From positions 3,658,001 to 3,722,000 of the forward strand of contig NZ_AP022606.1 in NCBI RefSeq assembly GCF_010728725.1: a DNA stretch of 64,000 nt. Reading direction: 5' to 3'. The notes below the pieces were generated by a model. It did no database searches, had not been told where the DNA came from, and was given only the letters and a program-made list of their open reading frames with translations. Each line of letters starts with the position of its first letter. Positions within the stretch are counted from its first letter, which is position 1. Shown here in pieces: positions 31,318 through 40,113 of this stretch. Source of the DNA: Mycobacterium branderi. Lineage in GTDB: Bacteria; Actinomycetota; Actinomycetes; Mycobacteriales; Mycobacteriaceae. A program made the translations under genes and the position numbers.

Positions 31318-31383
31318 GCGCGGTGACTCGCATGAGAGGTGCCATGTCTGGGTGACCCGTCACTGCTGCGTTAGCCTGCGCGC

Positions 31384-31908
31384 ATGTCGCTCGCTGATGA
31401 ACCGATCCGGCTCGGGTTGCCCGACGCGGGCGAGATGCTCACGTTGCAACGAGCTGCCTTCGTCACCGAGGCTCAACTGCACGATGACCCGGCGCTGCCC
31501 CCGCTGACGCAGACGCTCGCAGAGCTGCGTGACGAGTTGTCGTGTCCGTCGGTGTTCGCATACGGGTACAGAGTTGGCGGTCGCCTGGTGGCAGCGACCC
31601 GGCTGGAGGTGAACGGGTCTGCCGCGGAGCTTCGTCGCACCTCCGTCGCTCCCGACCAGCAGGGGCGCGGCCTCGGGACAAGGCTGCTAACGCGCGTCGA
31701 GCACTTGATCCCGGAATTGGTGACCGCCATCGAGCTGTTCACCGGAGAACGTAGCTCGGCAAATCTCCGCCTGTATTCCCGTCTCGGCTACGTCGAGACT
31801 CACCGGACGCCGGTTGGGTCGTACTTCCTCGTGCACATGCGCAAAGTTTTGCGTGCAAACGCCCTCGGCGGCACCCGCCCAGGCGACGACCGGACGATCA
31901 GCCTGTAG
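31384..31908 (+). CDS. GNAT-family N-acetyltransferase
   Basis: This 174-aa acetyl-CoA-dependent transferase has the GNAT fold. Motif A is RRTSVAPDQQGRGLGTRLLTRVE (Q/R-x-x-G-x-G/A), and motif B is SSANLRLYSRLGYVETHRTP. The acceptor substrate is unknown. A TAGCCT hexamer at 31372-31377 is six bases before the ATG, so the mRNA is probably leaderless. The last 15 residues (GGTRPGDDRTISL) look disordered. Confidence 0.88.
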   Translation: MSLADEPIRLGLPDAGEMLTLQRAAFVTEAQLHDDPALPPLTQTLAELRDELSCPSVFAYGYRVGGRLVAATRLEVNGSAAELRRTSVAPDQQGRGLGTRLLTRVEHLIPELVTAIELFTGERSSANLRLYSRLGYVETHRTPVGSYFLVHMRKVLRANALGGTRPGDDRTISL

Positions 31909-31966
31909 TCGCCACACGCGGTCAAAACCGTTCCCTTGCTCGCGCGTTTGCCCTAACGTTGCCAGC

Positions 31967-32200
31967 GTGGAGTCACACGGAACCCCCGAACTCGTGCCCG
32001 TCGAGGCATTGCGCTCAGGTGACCCGATCACCGACGTCCAAGGTGGCGGTCAGCACTACACGGTTCTCGAATCCAAAGCCATCGGCGAGGGCTGCGTCGT
32101 ACTCGAACTCGAATCCAAGGCCAACGACCAGCTTCGAGTGATCGAGATGTCCTTCCCAGCCGGCTACCACATGGGCAGGTCGCCTCGCCGCATTCTGTGA
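31967..32200 (+). CDS. 77-aa hypothetical protein coupled to an epoxide hydrolase
   Basis: This small protein of unknown function starts with GTG (VESHGTPELVPVEAL). It looks like a compact beta-rich domain (TDVQGGGQHYTVLESKAIGEGCVVLELES, LRVIEMSFPAGYHMG). It has no signal peptide or membrane helix. A TAACGT hexamer at 31954-31959 precedes the start by seven bases. The TGA overlaps the GTG of the epoxide hydrolase (GTGA). Amino-acid composition and tight coupling support a real gene. I recognise no family. Confidence 0.65.
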   Translation: MESHGTPELVPVEALRSGDPITDVQGGGQHYTVLESKAIGEGCVVLELESKANDQLRVIEMSFPAGYHMGRSPRRIL

Positions 32201-33318
32201 CCCCACCCGTCACACCGTTTCGCATCGACGTCGGCAGCGAAGTTCTGGACGACCTGCGGACCCGCTTGGCGCGTACACGGTGGCCCGACGCCGAGTGCGT
32301 CGACGACTGGAGCCAGGGCATGCCCTTGGCCTACGCCCGCGAGCTGGCCGACTACTGGGCCGACGGCTACGACTGGCGGGCACGCGAAGCCGCGCTGAAC
32401 CGCTTCGACCAATTCGTCACCGAGATCGACGGACTCGACATCCATTTCATCCACCAGCGCTCCCCGCACGAGGACGCCCTGCCGTTGTTGATCACCCACG
32501 GCTGGCCCGGCTCGATCGTCGAGTTCCACAAGGTGATCGACCCGCTGGTCAATCCCGACCGCCCCGAGGACGCGTTCCACGTCGTCTGCCCGTCGCTTCC
32601 CGGATACGGGTTCTCCGGCAAGCCCACCCGCACAGGGTGGGGCGTCGACAAGATCGCGCAAGCGTGGGAGACGCTCATGGGCCGTCTCGGTTATGACCGT
32701 TACGGCGCGCAAGGCGGCGACTGGGGTGCCGCCGTCACCACCCAACTGGGCCGCAACGGCGGTCGTTGCTTCGCTATTCACCTGAACATGCCCATCGCTC
32801 GGCCGCCCGCAGACAGCGCCGAGTTCACCGACGACGAGCAACGGGCGTTGGCGGCCCTTGCGCAGCACCGCCGTTGGGGCACCGGCTATTCCAAGCAGCA
32901 GTCCACCCGGCCCCAGACGCTGGGCTATGGATTGGTCGATTCGCCAGTGGCACAACTGGCCTGGATCGTAGAGAAGTTCTGGGCCTGGATGGACTGCGAC
33001 GGGCATCCCGAGAACGTGGTCACCCGCGACGAAATCCTCGACAACGTGATGCTGTACTGGGCGACCGGAAGCGGCGCCTCCTCGGCGCGCCTGTATTGGG
33101 AAAGCTACAACAATTTCGGCGGCGCCGGCCGCGTCGAGCTGCCCACCGGCGTCGCCGCATTTCCCAAGGAAATCCTGCCCACGCCGCGGCGCTGGTGTGA
33201 GGCCGTCTACAACATCACGCACTGGACGACGATGCCGCGCGGCGGAAACTTCGCCGCATTTGAGCAACCGAGCCTGTTCGTCGACGACGTCCGCGCGTTC
33301 TTCGCAACAGTCCGCTGA
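32197..33318 (+). CDS. Epoxide hydrolase with N-terminal EHN domain
   Basis: This 373-aa soluble alpha/beta-hydrolase epoxide hydrolase is of the microsomal/juvenile-hormone type. The N-terminal EHN region (residues about 1-100; PFRIDVGSEVLDDLRTRLARTRWPD) is typical. The oxyanion motif is THGWPGSIVEF, the nucleophile Asp is in AQGGDWGAAV, and the catalytic His should be in MPRGGNFAAFEQP or just upstream (NITHWTTMP). It hydrolyses epoxides to diols; the substrate is not known. The GTG start overlaps the stop of the 77-aa gene. Confidence 0.9.
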   Translation: MTPPVTPFRIDVGSEVLDDLRTRLARTRWPDAECVDDWSQGMPLAYARELADYWADGYDWRAREAALNRFDQFVTEIDGLDIHFIHQRSPHEDALPLLITHGWPGSIVEFHKVIDPLVNPDRPEDAFHVVCPSLPGYGFSGKPTRTGWGVDKIAQAWETLMGRLGYDRYGAQGGDWGAAVTTQLGRNGGRCFAIHLNMPIARPPADSAEFTDDEQRALAALAQHRRWGTGYSKQQSTRPQTLGYGLVDSPVAQLAWIVEKFWAWMDCDGHPENVVTRDEILDNVMLYWATGSGASSARLYWESYNNFGGAGRVELPTGVAAFPKEILPTPRRWCEAVYNITHWTTMPRGGNFAAFEQPSLFVDDVRAFFATVR

Positions 33319-33426
33319 ACAACGGGCTGCCCGGGATTCGGGTAGCCGGCTACCCTATTCCGCTCGGCGCAAGACCGGAATAGTCGACTATGGATACCGC
33401 CGGGACCGGCGGGGAGGTGCACTGTC

Positions 33427-34191
33427 ATGACCCAACCATCTACTGCCCCAAGCAAGGTCAATCGGCTATTCGCAGTCGGCTACGGCGCCGTCTGCTATCT
33501 GGCGTTCGTGGCGTCCTTCCTGTACGCCATCGGCTTCGTCGGCGACCTGTGGGTCCCACGAAGCATCGATCACGCCGTGGCCGCCCCGATCGGGGAAGCG
33601 ATCGTGGTGAATGTGTTGCTGCTCGGCGTCTTCGCCGCGCAGCACAGCGTGATGGCGCGACCGGCATTCAAGCGGTGGTGGACCCGCGTGGTGCCCCCGC
33701 CGCTGGAGCGCAGCACCTACGTTCTGCTGTCGAGTTTGGCGCTGGTCCTTCTGTACTGGCAGTGGCGATCAATGCCCACCGTGGTGTGGGACGTCAGAAT
33801 GCCTGCGGCCCGGTTGGTGTTGTGGGCGTTGTTCTGGCTCGGCTGGGTGACCGTGTTCGTGTCGTCGTTCATGATCAGCCATCTCGATTTGTTCGGGCTG
33901 CGCCAGGTGCTCGCGGTGTGGCGTGGAAAACCGTTGAGCGACATCACTTTTCGCGCACCGCTGCTGTATCGGGTGGTGCGCCACCCGCTGATGGTCGGAT
34001 TTATTGTCGCCTTTTGGGCGGCTCCCACGATGACGGCCGGTCACCTGCTGTTTGCGATCGCCACTACCGCCTACATCCTGATCGCGATTCAGCTGGAAGA
34101 GCACGACCTGATCGCCATGCTGGGGTCGCAATACCTGGACTACCGGCGACGGGTGCCGATGCTGCTGCCGTGGCCGCGTCCACAGGGATGA
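33427..34191 (+). CDS. MddA/NnrU-like membrane methyltransferase
   Basis: This 254-aa integral membrane protein has about six hydrophobic helices. It resembles the isoprenylcysteine methyltransferase-like group that includes methanethiol S-methyltransferase MddA (dimethyl sulfide formation) and NnrU. The conserved C-terminal SAM-binding segments are RVVRHPLMVGFIVAFWAAP and QLEEHDLIAMLGSQYLDYRRRVPMLLP. Assignment to methanethiol is by family only. The ATG is preceded by GGGAGGTG. It is convergent with the VOC gene at 34206. Confidence 0.8.
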   Translation: MTQPSTAPSKVNRLFAVGYGAVCYLAFVASFLYAIGFVGDLWVPRSIDHAVAAPIGEAIVVNVLLLGVFAAQHSVMARPAFKRWWTRVVPPPLERSTYVLLSSLALVLLYWQWRSMPTVVWDVRMPAARLVLWALFWLGWVTVFVSSFMISHLDLFGLRQVLAVWRGKPLSDITFRAPLLYRVVRHPLMVGFIVAFWAAPTMTAGHLLFAIATTAYILIAIQLEEHDLIAMLGSQYLDYRRRVPMLLPWPRPQG

Positions 34192-34205
34192 CGAGCTGAG
34201 CGCTG

Positions 34206-34643
34206 TCACACCGACGTTCGGGTCGGGTCGAATTCGAGGACCTGCGTCAAGCGGATGTTGTTGCCCGACGGGTCACGAAACGATGTGTCGATGCCGTACG
34301 GCTGTGGAGTCGGCGGGTCGTTGAACACCACGCCGCGAGCCGACAACTCGTCGTAGCTGCGCTGGCAGTCATCGGTCTCGAGGAACAGGGTTCCGCCGGC
34401 GCCCTTCGCGACGAGCTCGGCCAGAGCGGCGCTGGCCTGTGCGTCGAGCATCGGCGGTCCCGGCACCGGCATCAGCACCAGGCCGACGTCGGACTGGCCC
34501 GGCGGCCCCACTACCAGCCAGCGGAACTGCCACGCCTCCATGGTGACGTCGGAGCGGATCTCCCAGCCCAGCGTTTTGGTGTAGAACTCGGCGGCCTCGT
34601 CTTGGTCGTGCACCCAGAACTGGGTGTTGGCGATCTTGATCAC
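34206..34643 (-). CDS. VOC family protein encoded with an AraC regulator
   Basis: This 145-aa glyoxalase/bleomycin-resistance-like protein is of the PhnB/YycE type. It opens with ANTQFWVHDQDEAAEFYTKTLGWEIR and ends with DTSFRDPSGNNIRLTQV. A middle segment contains GGTLFLETDDCQRSYDELSARGV. Substrate and metal use are unknown. GTG at 34643 has AGGAG seven bases upstream. It is 31 nt downstream of the AraC gene on the same strand, and such VOC/AraC pairs are common in Actinobacteria. Confidence 0.87.
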   Translation of the reverse strand: MIKIANTQFWVHDQDEAAEFYTKTLGWEIRSDVTMEAWQFRWLVVGPPGQSDVGLVLMPVPGPPMLDAQASAALAELVAKGAGGTLFLETDDCQRSYDELSARGVVFNDPPTPQPYGIDTSFRDPSGNNIRLTQVLEFDPTRTSV

Positions 34644-34674
34644 TGGTTCTCCTCACTGGCTGGTATGCGCAAGC

Positions 34675-35115
34675 CTAGGGAACCGTCCAGCGATCGTCTT
34701 CTCGAAAAGTGCGGTTCTGCGGGCGCGCATAGGCTTTCGCGACGCACAGAGGTATCCGGACAAGGCGGGCGGCGGGCGGCCACGCCGCTCGGTAGTCGGT
34801 CGGGGTCTGGCCGAAGATTCGCCGGAAGCTCGTCGTGAAGGAGCCGACACTCTCACAGCCGACTGCACAGCAGATCCGGGCAACCGGCCAATCCGTCGTG
34901 CGCAGTAACGCCGCTGCCCGTTCCAGTCGCCGTGTCAGCAGGTATTGGTGTGGTGTCTCGCCGAATGTCCGGGCGAACTCTCTGCTGAAGTGCGCCTTCG
35001 ATAATCCTGCCGCGTGCGCGAGGTCGGCTACCGAAAGTGGCTCGAAGTAGCGGCTGTCCGCGAGGTCCTTGGCCCGCAGGAGATATCGGGCAACCGGCAC
35101 GGCTGTGACGGTCAT
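34675..35115 (-). CDS. AraC-family transcriptional regulator (DNA-binding domain only)
   Basis: This 146-aa regulator consists mainly of the two helix-turn-helix motifs of the AraC domain. The first is around SVADLAHAAGLSKAHFSREFARTFGETPHQYLL. The second is around VARICCAVGCESVGSFTTSFRRIFGQTPTDYR. No ligand-binding domain is present, so it may sense nothing directly or work with a partner. The ATG overlaps the DoxX stop (ATGA). It probably controls the DoxX-AraC-VOC operon. Confidence 0.92.
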   Translation of the reverse strand: MTVTAVPVARYLLRAKDLADSRYFEPLSVADLAHAAGLSKAHFSREFARTFGETPHQYLLTRRLERAAALLRTTDWPVARICCAVGCESVGSFTTSFRRIFGQTPTDYRAAWPPAARLVRIPLCVAKAYARPQNRTFREDDRWTVP

Positions 35116-35585
35116 GCCCGCCGGCCGAGCCGACGATTTCGTCGTAAACGCGTCCAGGGCGCGCTCGTCGACCGCCAGCCCGTACCGGTGCGGCGACGGG
35201 TGTCGACCGCGTATGCGCCCCCGCCGATGAATACCAACAGCAGAAAACCGAAGCAGTACAACACCGCAAGCTCACCCTGGTTGACCATCGGCCAGAAGCC
35301 ATGCGGGAAGTGCTGGCTGAAGTAGGCGTACGCCATCTCTCCGGACGCCACGAAGGCAGCGGCCCGGGTGAACAGGCCCACCAGGATCAGCCCGGCGGTC
35401 ACCGCTTCTATCCAACCCGCGTAATAAAACGGCCACTCGCCGGTCGGGACGGTGGGCCCGATCGGCCAGCCGATCAGCTTCTGCAGGCCGTGGCATAAAA
35501 ACAGCAGCCCGAACACCACACGGAAAACCGCCACCGCCACAGGCGAGTACGGGCTGAGCCTGGCCTCGAGGTTGCGCGTCGTCAT
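35112..35585 (-). CDS. DoxX family membrane protein
   Basis: This 157-aa protein has four predicted membrane helices. It has the DoxX signature near the N-terminus (RVVFGLLFLCHGLQKLIGWP) and AGWIEAVTAGLILVGLFTRAAAF. In M. tuberculosis, a DoxX protein forms a membrane complex with SodA and SseA against oxidative damage; whether this paralogue does so is unknown. The C-terminal tail is very Arg-rich. A TATCGT hexamer (35592-35597, minus) is six bases before the ATG, suggesting a leaderless operon mRNA with araC and VOC. Confidence 0.88.
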   Translation of the reverse strand: MTTRNLEARLSPYSPVAVAVFRVVFGLLFLCHGLQKLIGWPIGPTVPTGEWPFYYAGWIEAVTAGLILVGLFTRAAAFVASGEMAYAYFSQHFPHGFWPMVNQGELAVLYCFGFLLLVFIGGGAYAVDTRRRTGTGWRSTSAPWTRLRRNRRLGRRA

Positions 35586-35591
35586 GCGACG

Positions 35592-35597
35592 ACGATA
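35592..35597 (-). promoter_or_regulatory. Putative -10 element of the DoxX-AraC-VOC operon
   Basis: TATCGT on the minus strand lies six bases before the DoxX ATG at 35585, the leaderless spacing. Confidence 0.45.
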
Positions 35598-35610
35598 CGG
35601 CTACACGTGA

Positions 35611-37047
<1,437 letters not shown>

Positions 37048-37048
37048 C

Positions 37049-37112
37049 GAAGCGCTCTCCTTTACTGAGGGCATCGAATCTAATGCGGTCATTGAGGCGC
37101 TCTCCTTTACTG
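37049..37112 (-). repeat. Duplicated ribosome binding segment at the glnA1 start
   Basis: Two 19-bp direct repeats (37049-37067 and 37094-37112; minus strand CAGTAAAGGAGAGCGCYTC) differ at one base and are offset by 45 bp, a multiple of three. Each carries AAAGGAG before a start codon, GTG 37047 and ATG 37092, in the same frame. A small tandem duplication seems to have created a second start. Confidence 0.85.
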
Positions 37113-37134
37113 GCCGTGACGGGTGGCCCGATCA

Positions 37135-37140
37135 GACCGT
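37135..37140 (-). promoter_or_regulatory. Putative -10 element of glnA1
   Basis: TACGGT on the minus strand lies just downstream of the GlnR array and about 43 nt before ATG 37092. The nearby TTGACT at 37162-37167 is 21 nt away, too far for a normal -35, which fits an activator-dependent promoter. Confidence 0.4.
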
Positions 37141-37151
37141 AGGGAGGTGAT

Positions 37152-37189
37152 GTTGCCCGGCAGTCAACCCCATGTTGCGCTGACGTTAC
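37152..37189 (-). promoter_or_regulatory. GlnR operator, four half-sites (a1-b1-a2-b2)
   Basis: On the minus strand the sequence is GTAAC-N6-GCAAC-N6-TTGAC-N6-GCAAC. This is the actinobacterial GlnR box pattern gTnAc-n6-GaAAc repeated with a 6-nt gap. It is 60-97 nt upstream of ATG 37092. GlnR activates glnA under nitrogen limitation in mycobacteria. Confidence 0.8.
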
Positions 37190-37209
37190 GCGACTGGTCT
37201 GCGCCCGCT

Positions 37210-37215
37210 TATGGT
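37210..37215 (+). promoter_or_regulatory. Putative -10 element of the leaderless RDD gene
   Basis: TATGGT is six bases before the ATG at 37222, on the strand opposite to glnA1. Confidence 0.5.
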
Positions 37216-37221
37216 GGGGCC

Positions 37222-37674
37222 ATGGCCCGTGACATCGCATCGTGGCTGTCCGGCCCGGCGGGCTCGTCGTCCGGGTACCCGGGTGAAACCCTCGGCCTGC
37301 CCGAGCACGGCCCCGGTTCGCTGGCCCGGCTGGGCCGCCGGCTGGCCGCGCTGATGGTCGACTGGCTGGTGGCCTACGGGCTTGCCGCGCTGGGGATGAC
37401 GCTGGGATTGATTGCGCCGAGCCTGCTGTCGACGGCGGTGCTGGTCGTCTGGTTGGTGCTCGGCGTGGTCGCGGTTCGGCTGTTCGAGTTCACACCGGGG
37501 CAGTTCGCGCTGGGGCTGCGGGTGATGTCGGTCGACGGGCGGCTGCACGTCGGACTCGGCCGGGCCGCGCTGCGCGGGCTGATCATCGCGTTGGTCATTC
37601 CGGCGTTGTTCGTCGACGCCGACGGCCGCGGATGGCAGGACCGAGCGACGGGCACTGCCGTCGTCCGCAGGTAG
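37222..37674 (+). CDS. RDD family membrane protein (Rv2219A-like)
   Basis: This 150-aa protein has a hydrophilic N-terminus, the RDD motif region (RRLAALMVDWLVAYGLAALGM), a second hydrophobic pair of helices, and the conserved FTPGQFALGLRVMSVDGR and WQDRATGTAVVRR ends. RDD proteins are small membrane proteins of poorly known, possibly transport-related, function. The gene is divergent from glnA1. Its TAG stop abuts the stop codon of the convergent DUF4191 gene with no spacer. Confidence 0.9.
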   Translation: MARDIASWLSGPAGSSSGYPGETLGLPEHGPGSLARLGRRLAALMVDWLVAYGLAALGMTLGLIAPSLLSTAVLVVWLVLGVVAVRLFEFTPGQFALGLRVMSVDGRLHVGLGRAALRGLIIALVIPALFVDADGRGWQDRATGTAVVRR

Positions 37675-38427
37675 CTAGCGCCGTCGCACTGTCCGCTGCA
37701 CGCCGCGCATCTTGGCGGCGCCGGGTACCGGTCCCTTCGGCATCGCGGCTGCCCCGGCCCGGGTGCCCAAGGCGCTGAGCCGGGATTCCAGCGAGTCCAT
37801 CTGCTTGACGGTGATGTTCGCCGGCAGCCGGGTCAGATGCCGTTCCAGCTTGGCCAGCGGAACCTCGCCTTCGCCGTTGCCGACGACGATGTCGTAGATC
37901 GGCACCTCGCCCACCAACCGTGCGGTGCGCTTCTTTTCCTGGGCCAGCAGCGGCTTGACCCGCGCCGGCGACCCCTCGGCCACCAGGATGACGCCGGGGC
38001 GACCGATCACGCGGTGCACGGCGTCGAAGTGACCGGTAGCGGCCACGCCCGGGGTAACGCGCCATTTGCCGCGGAGGTTGTCCAGCGCCCATGCGGCGGC
38101 GCCGGTTTGGCCCTCCGCCTTGCGGTAGACCGACCGCTGGGCGCGCCGGCCGAAAATGATGAACGCCACGAGCGCACCGAGCACCACGCCCAGCGGAATC
38201 ATCGTGATCATGGTGAACCCGCCGGCGGCCACCCCGACAGCCACCGAGACCCCGACGATCAGCACGAACGCGCCGATCATGTAGGGCAGCAGCCGCTTGT
38301 CCTCTTTGCGCTGCATGGTGAACGCCTGCCACAGCTGGCTGCGGCGCTCCTTGGCGGCGGCCTTGCGGGCCGCCTTCGCCTCGGCTCTGGCGGCCTTGTT
38401 CGCCGCGGTATTACGGGATTTCGCCAT
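37675..38427 (-). CDS. DUF4191 membrane protein (Rv2219-like)
   Basis: This 250-aa protein has a very Lys/Arg/Ala-rich N-terminus (residues 1-30), two membrane helices (about 50-95; YMIGAFVLIVGVSVAVGVAAGGF and MIPLGVVLGALVAFIIFG), and a cytoplasmic domain (RPGVILVAEGSPARVKPLLAQEKKRTAR). This is DUF4191, specific to Actinobacteria, with unknown function. It follows lipA by four bases, and this linkage is conserved. ATG at 38427 was chosen; an upstream in-frame ORF to 38655 lies inside lipA. Confidence 0.9.
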   Translation of the reverse strand: MAKSRNTAANKAARAEAKAARKAAAKERRSQLWQAFTMQRKEDKRLLPYMIGAFVLIVGVSVAVGVAAGGFTMITMIPLGVVLGALVAFIIFGRRAQRSVYRKAEGQTGAAAWALDNLRGKWRVTPGVAATGHFDAVHRVIGRPGVILVAEGSPARVKPLLAQEKKRTARLVGEVPIYDIVVGNGEGEVPLAKLERHLTRLPANITVKQMDSLESRLSALGTRAGAAAMPKGPVPGAAKMRGVQRTVRRR

Positions 38428-38431
38428 TGGT

Positions 38432-39364
38432 TCAGGATACGGTCGGGCGTGCCTGCACAGCCTGCTGGTAGAGCCGCCCGGCACGATACGACGACCGCAC
38501 CAATGGTCCGGCCAGCACCCCGGCGAAGCCCAGGCCTTCGGCGTAGCGCGAGTACTCGACGAACTCGTCGGGAGGAACCCAGCGCTCGACCGGGTGATGC
38601 CGGGCCGACGGACGCAGGTATTGGGTGATCGTGACGATCTCGCAGCCCGCTGCATGGAGATCGTCCAGCGCGGTGCGCACCTCGTCGGGCGTCTCGCCCA
38701 ACCCGAGAATCAGGTTGCTCTTGGTGACCAACCCGAATTCGCGGGCAGCGGTGAGCACGTCGAGGCTGCGCCGGTAGCGGAAGGCCGGCCGGATCCGCTT
38801 GAAAATCCGCGGTACGGTTTCGACGTTGTGCGCCAACACTTCCGGGCGTGATTCGAAAACCTCTCGCAGCCGGTCGGGGTCGCCGTTGAAGTCGGGGATC
38901 AGTAGTTCGACGCCGGTGTTCGGGTTGAGCGCCTTGATGGCGCGCACGGTCTCGGCGTAGAGCCACGCGCCGCCGTCGGGCAGGTCGTCGCGGGCCACCC
39001 CCGTGACGGTCGAGTACCGCAGTCCCATCGCCTGCACGCTCTCTGCGACACGCCGCGGCTCGTCGCGGTCCAGGGCGGCCGGCTTGCCGGTGTCGATCTG
39101 GCAGAAGTCGCAGCGACGGGTGCATTGATCGCCGCCGATCAGGAAAGTGGCCTCGCGGTCTTCCCAGCACTCGTAGATGTTGGGGCAGCCGGCTTCCTCG
39201 CACACGGTGTGCAGGCCTTCGCGCCGGACCAGGCTCTTCAACTCCCTGTATTCCGGGCCCATGCGCGCGCGGGTTTTGATCCACGGCGGCTTGCGCTCGA
39301 TCGGCGTCGCCGCGTTGCGCACCTCCAGGCGCAGCAACTTCCGGCCTTCCGGAGCGACAGTCAC
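38432..39364 (-). CDS. lipA: Lipoyl synthase
   Basis: LipA is the radical-SAM enzyme that inserts two sulfurs into protein-bound octanoyl groups. The 310-aa sequence has the auxiliary cluster motif [12 protein letters not shown], the radical SAM motif CTRRCDFC, and the C-terminal RSSYRAG whose serine ligates the auxiliary cluster. GTG at 39364 overlaps the lipB stop (GTGA) and gives [16 protein letters not shown], the family start. It should act on DlaT, on the 2-oxoglutarate dehydrogenase complex and on GcvH. DUF4191 follows. Confidence 0.97.
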   Translation of the reverse strand: MTVAPEGRKLLRLEVRNAATPIERKPPWIKTRARMGPEYRELKSLVRREGLHTVCEEAGCPNIYECWEDREATFLIGGDQCTRRCDFCQIDTGKPAALDRDEPRRVAESVQAMGLRYSTVTGVARDDLPDGGAWLYAETVRAIKALNPNTGVELLIPDFNGDPDRLREVFESRPEVLAHNVETVPRIFKRIRPAFRYRRSLDVLTAAREFGLVTKSNLILGLGETPDEVRTALDDLHAAGCEIVTITQYLRPSARHHPVERWVPPDEFVEYSRYAEGLGFAGVLAGPLVRSSYRAGRLYQQAVQARPTVS

Positions 39365-40047
39365 AGTGGCGATGCTACGCGGGCCGACGGTTCCCAGCTC
39401 AGCGCCAGCCGCCCGTCGAGCGCGTCGCACACCGCGTCGGCGACCGCCGACCGGACGTCGCCGACGCCGACCCGGCGGCCCAGTTCCGCCGTTATCGACG
39501 TCACTCCGGCGTCGACGATGCCGCAGGGCACGATCCGGTCGAACGCCGCAAGATCGCAGTCGCAGTTGAGCGCGAAACCGTGCAGCGTCGTCGCCCGCGA
39601 CACCCGAACGCCGATTGCGGCGACCTTGCGTGCGCGCCGGCCTGGCACCCACACTCCCGACCGGCCCTCGACGCGACCCACGTCCAGGCCCAGGTCAGTG
39701 CACACCTTGATCAGCGATTCCTCAAGGCGCCGAACGTAATTGACGACGTCCAGCGGCTCAGCCAGCCCGACGATCGGGTAGCCGACGAGCTGGCCCGGCC
39801 CATGCCAGGTGATCTTGCCGCCGCGGTCGGTGTCAACAACGGGCGTGCCGTCAATCGGCCGCTCGTGCGGCAGCGTGCGCCGCCCGGCGGTGTAGACCGA
39901 CGGGTGCTCGAGCAGCAGCAGGGTGTCGCTTCCACCGGCCACTCGCTCGTCGGCCAGTTCGCGTTGCAGCCGCCACGCGGCCTCGTAGTCGATGCTGCCG
40001 AGTTGGCGGACCTCGATGGGCGCGCTGCTCGAGCGAATGGAGCTCAC
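39361..40047 (-). CDS. lipB: Octanoyl-ACP:protein N-octanoyltransferase
   Basis: LipB transfers octanoyl (or decanoyl) from ACP to the lysine of lipoyl domains, the first step of lipoylation. The 228-aa protein has the family motifs [32 protein letters not shown], the catalytic lysine in [11 protein letters not shown], and the catalytic cysteine in [12 protein letters not shown] at 40047 is preceded at six bases by TAGCCT (40054-40059, minus), which suggests an extra leaderless promoter. lipA overlaps its 3' end. Confidence 0.96.
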   Translation of the reverse strand: MSSIRSSSAPIEVRQLGSIDYEAAWRLQRELADERVAGGSDTLLLLEHPSVYTAGRRTLPHERPIDGTPVVDTDRGGKITWHGPGQLVGYPIVGLAEPLDVVNYVRRLEESLIKVCTDLGLDVGRVEGRSGVWVPGRRARKVAAIGVRVSRATTLHGFALNCDCDLAAFDRIVPCGIVDAGVTSITAELGRRVGVGDVRSAVADAVCDALDGRLALSWEPSARVASPL

Positions 40048-40053
40048 AAGCCG

Positions 40054-40059
40054 AGGCTA
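40054..40059 (-). promoter_or_regulatory. Putative -10 element of a leaderless lipB transcript
   Basis: TAGCCT on the minus strand is six bases before GTG 40047, within the 66-bp gap after the SDR gene. Confidence 0.45.
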
Positions 40060-40113
40060 CCGCCCGCCGACGATGCGGGCCGGAACGGCCTGAGGAGGAG
40101 GCGGGCAATCGGC

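Noticed and set aside
37675..38655. Longer DUF4191 protein starting at 38655
   Set aside because: The extra 76 residues lie within lipA on the same strand in another frame and are Arg/Ser-rich. ATG 38427 follows the lipA stop normally.
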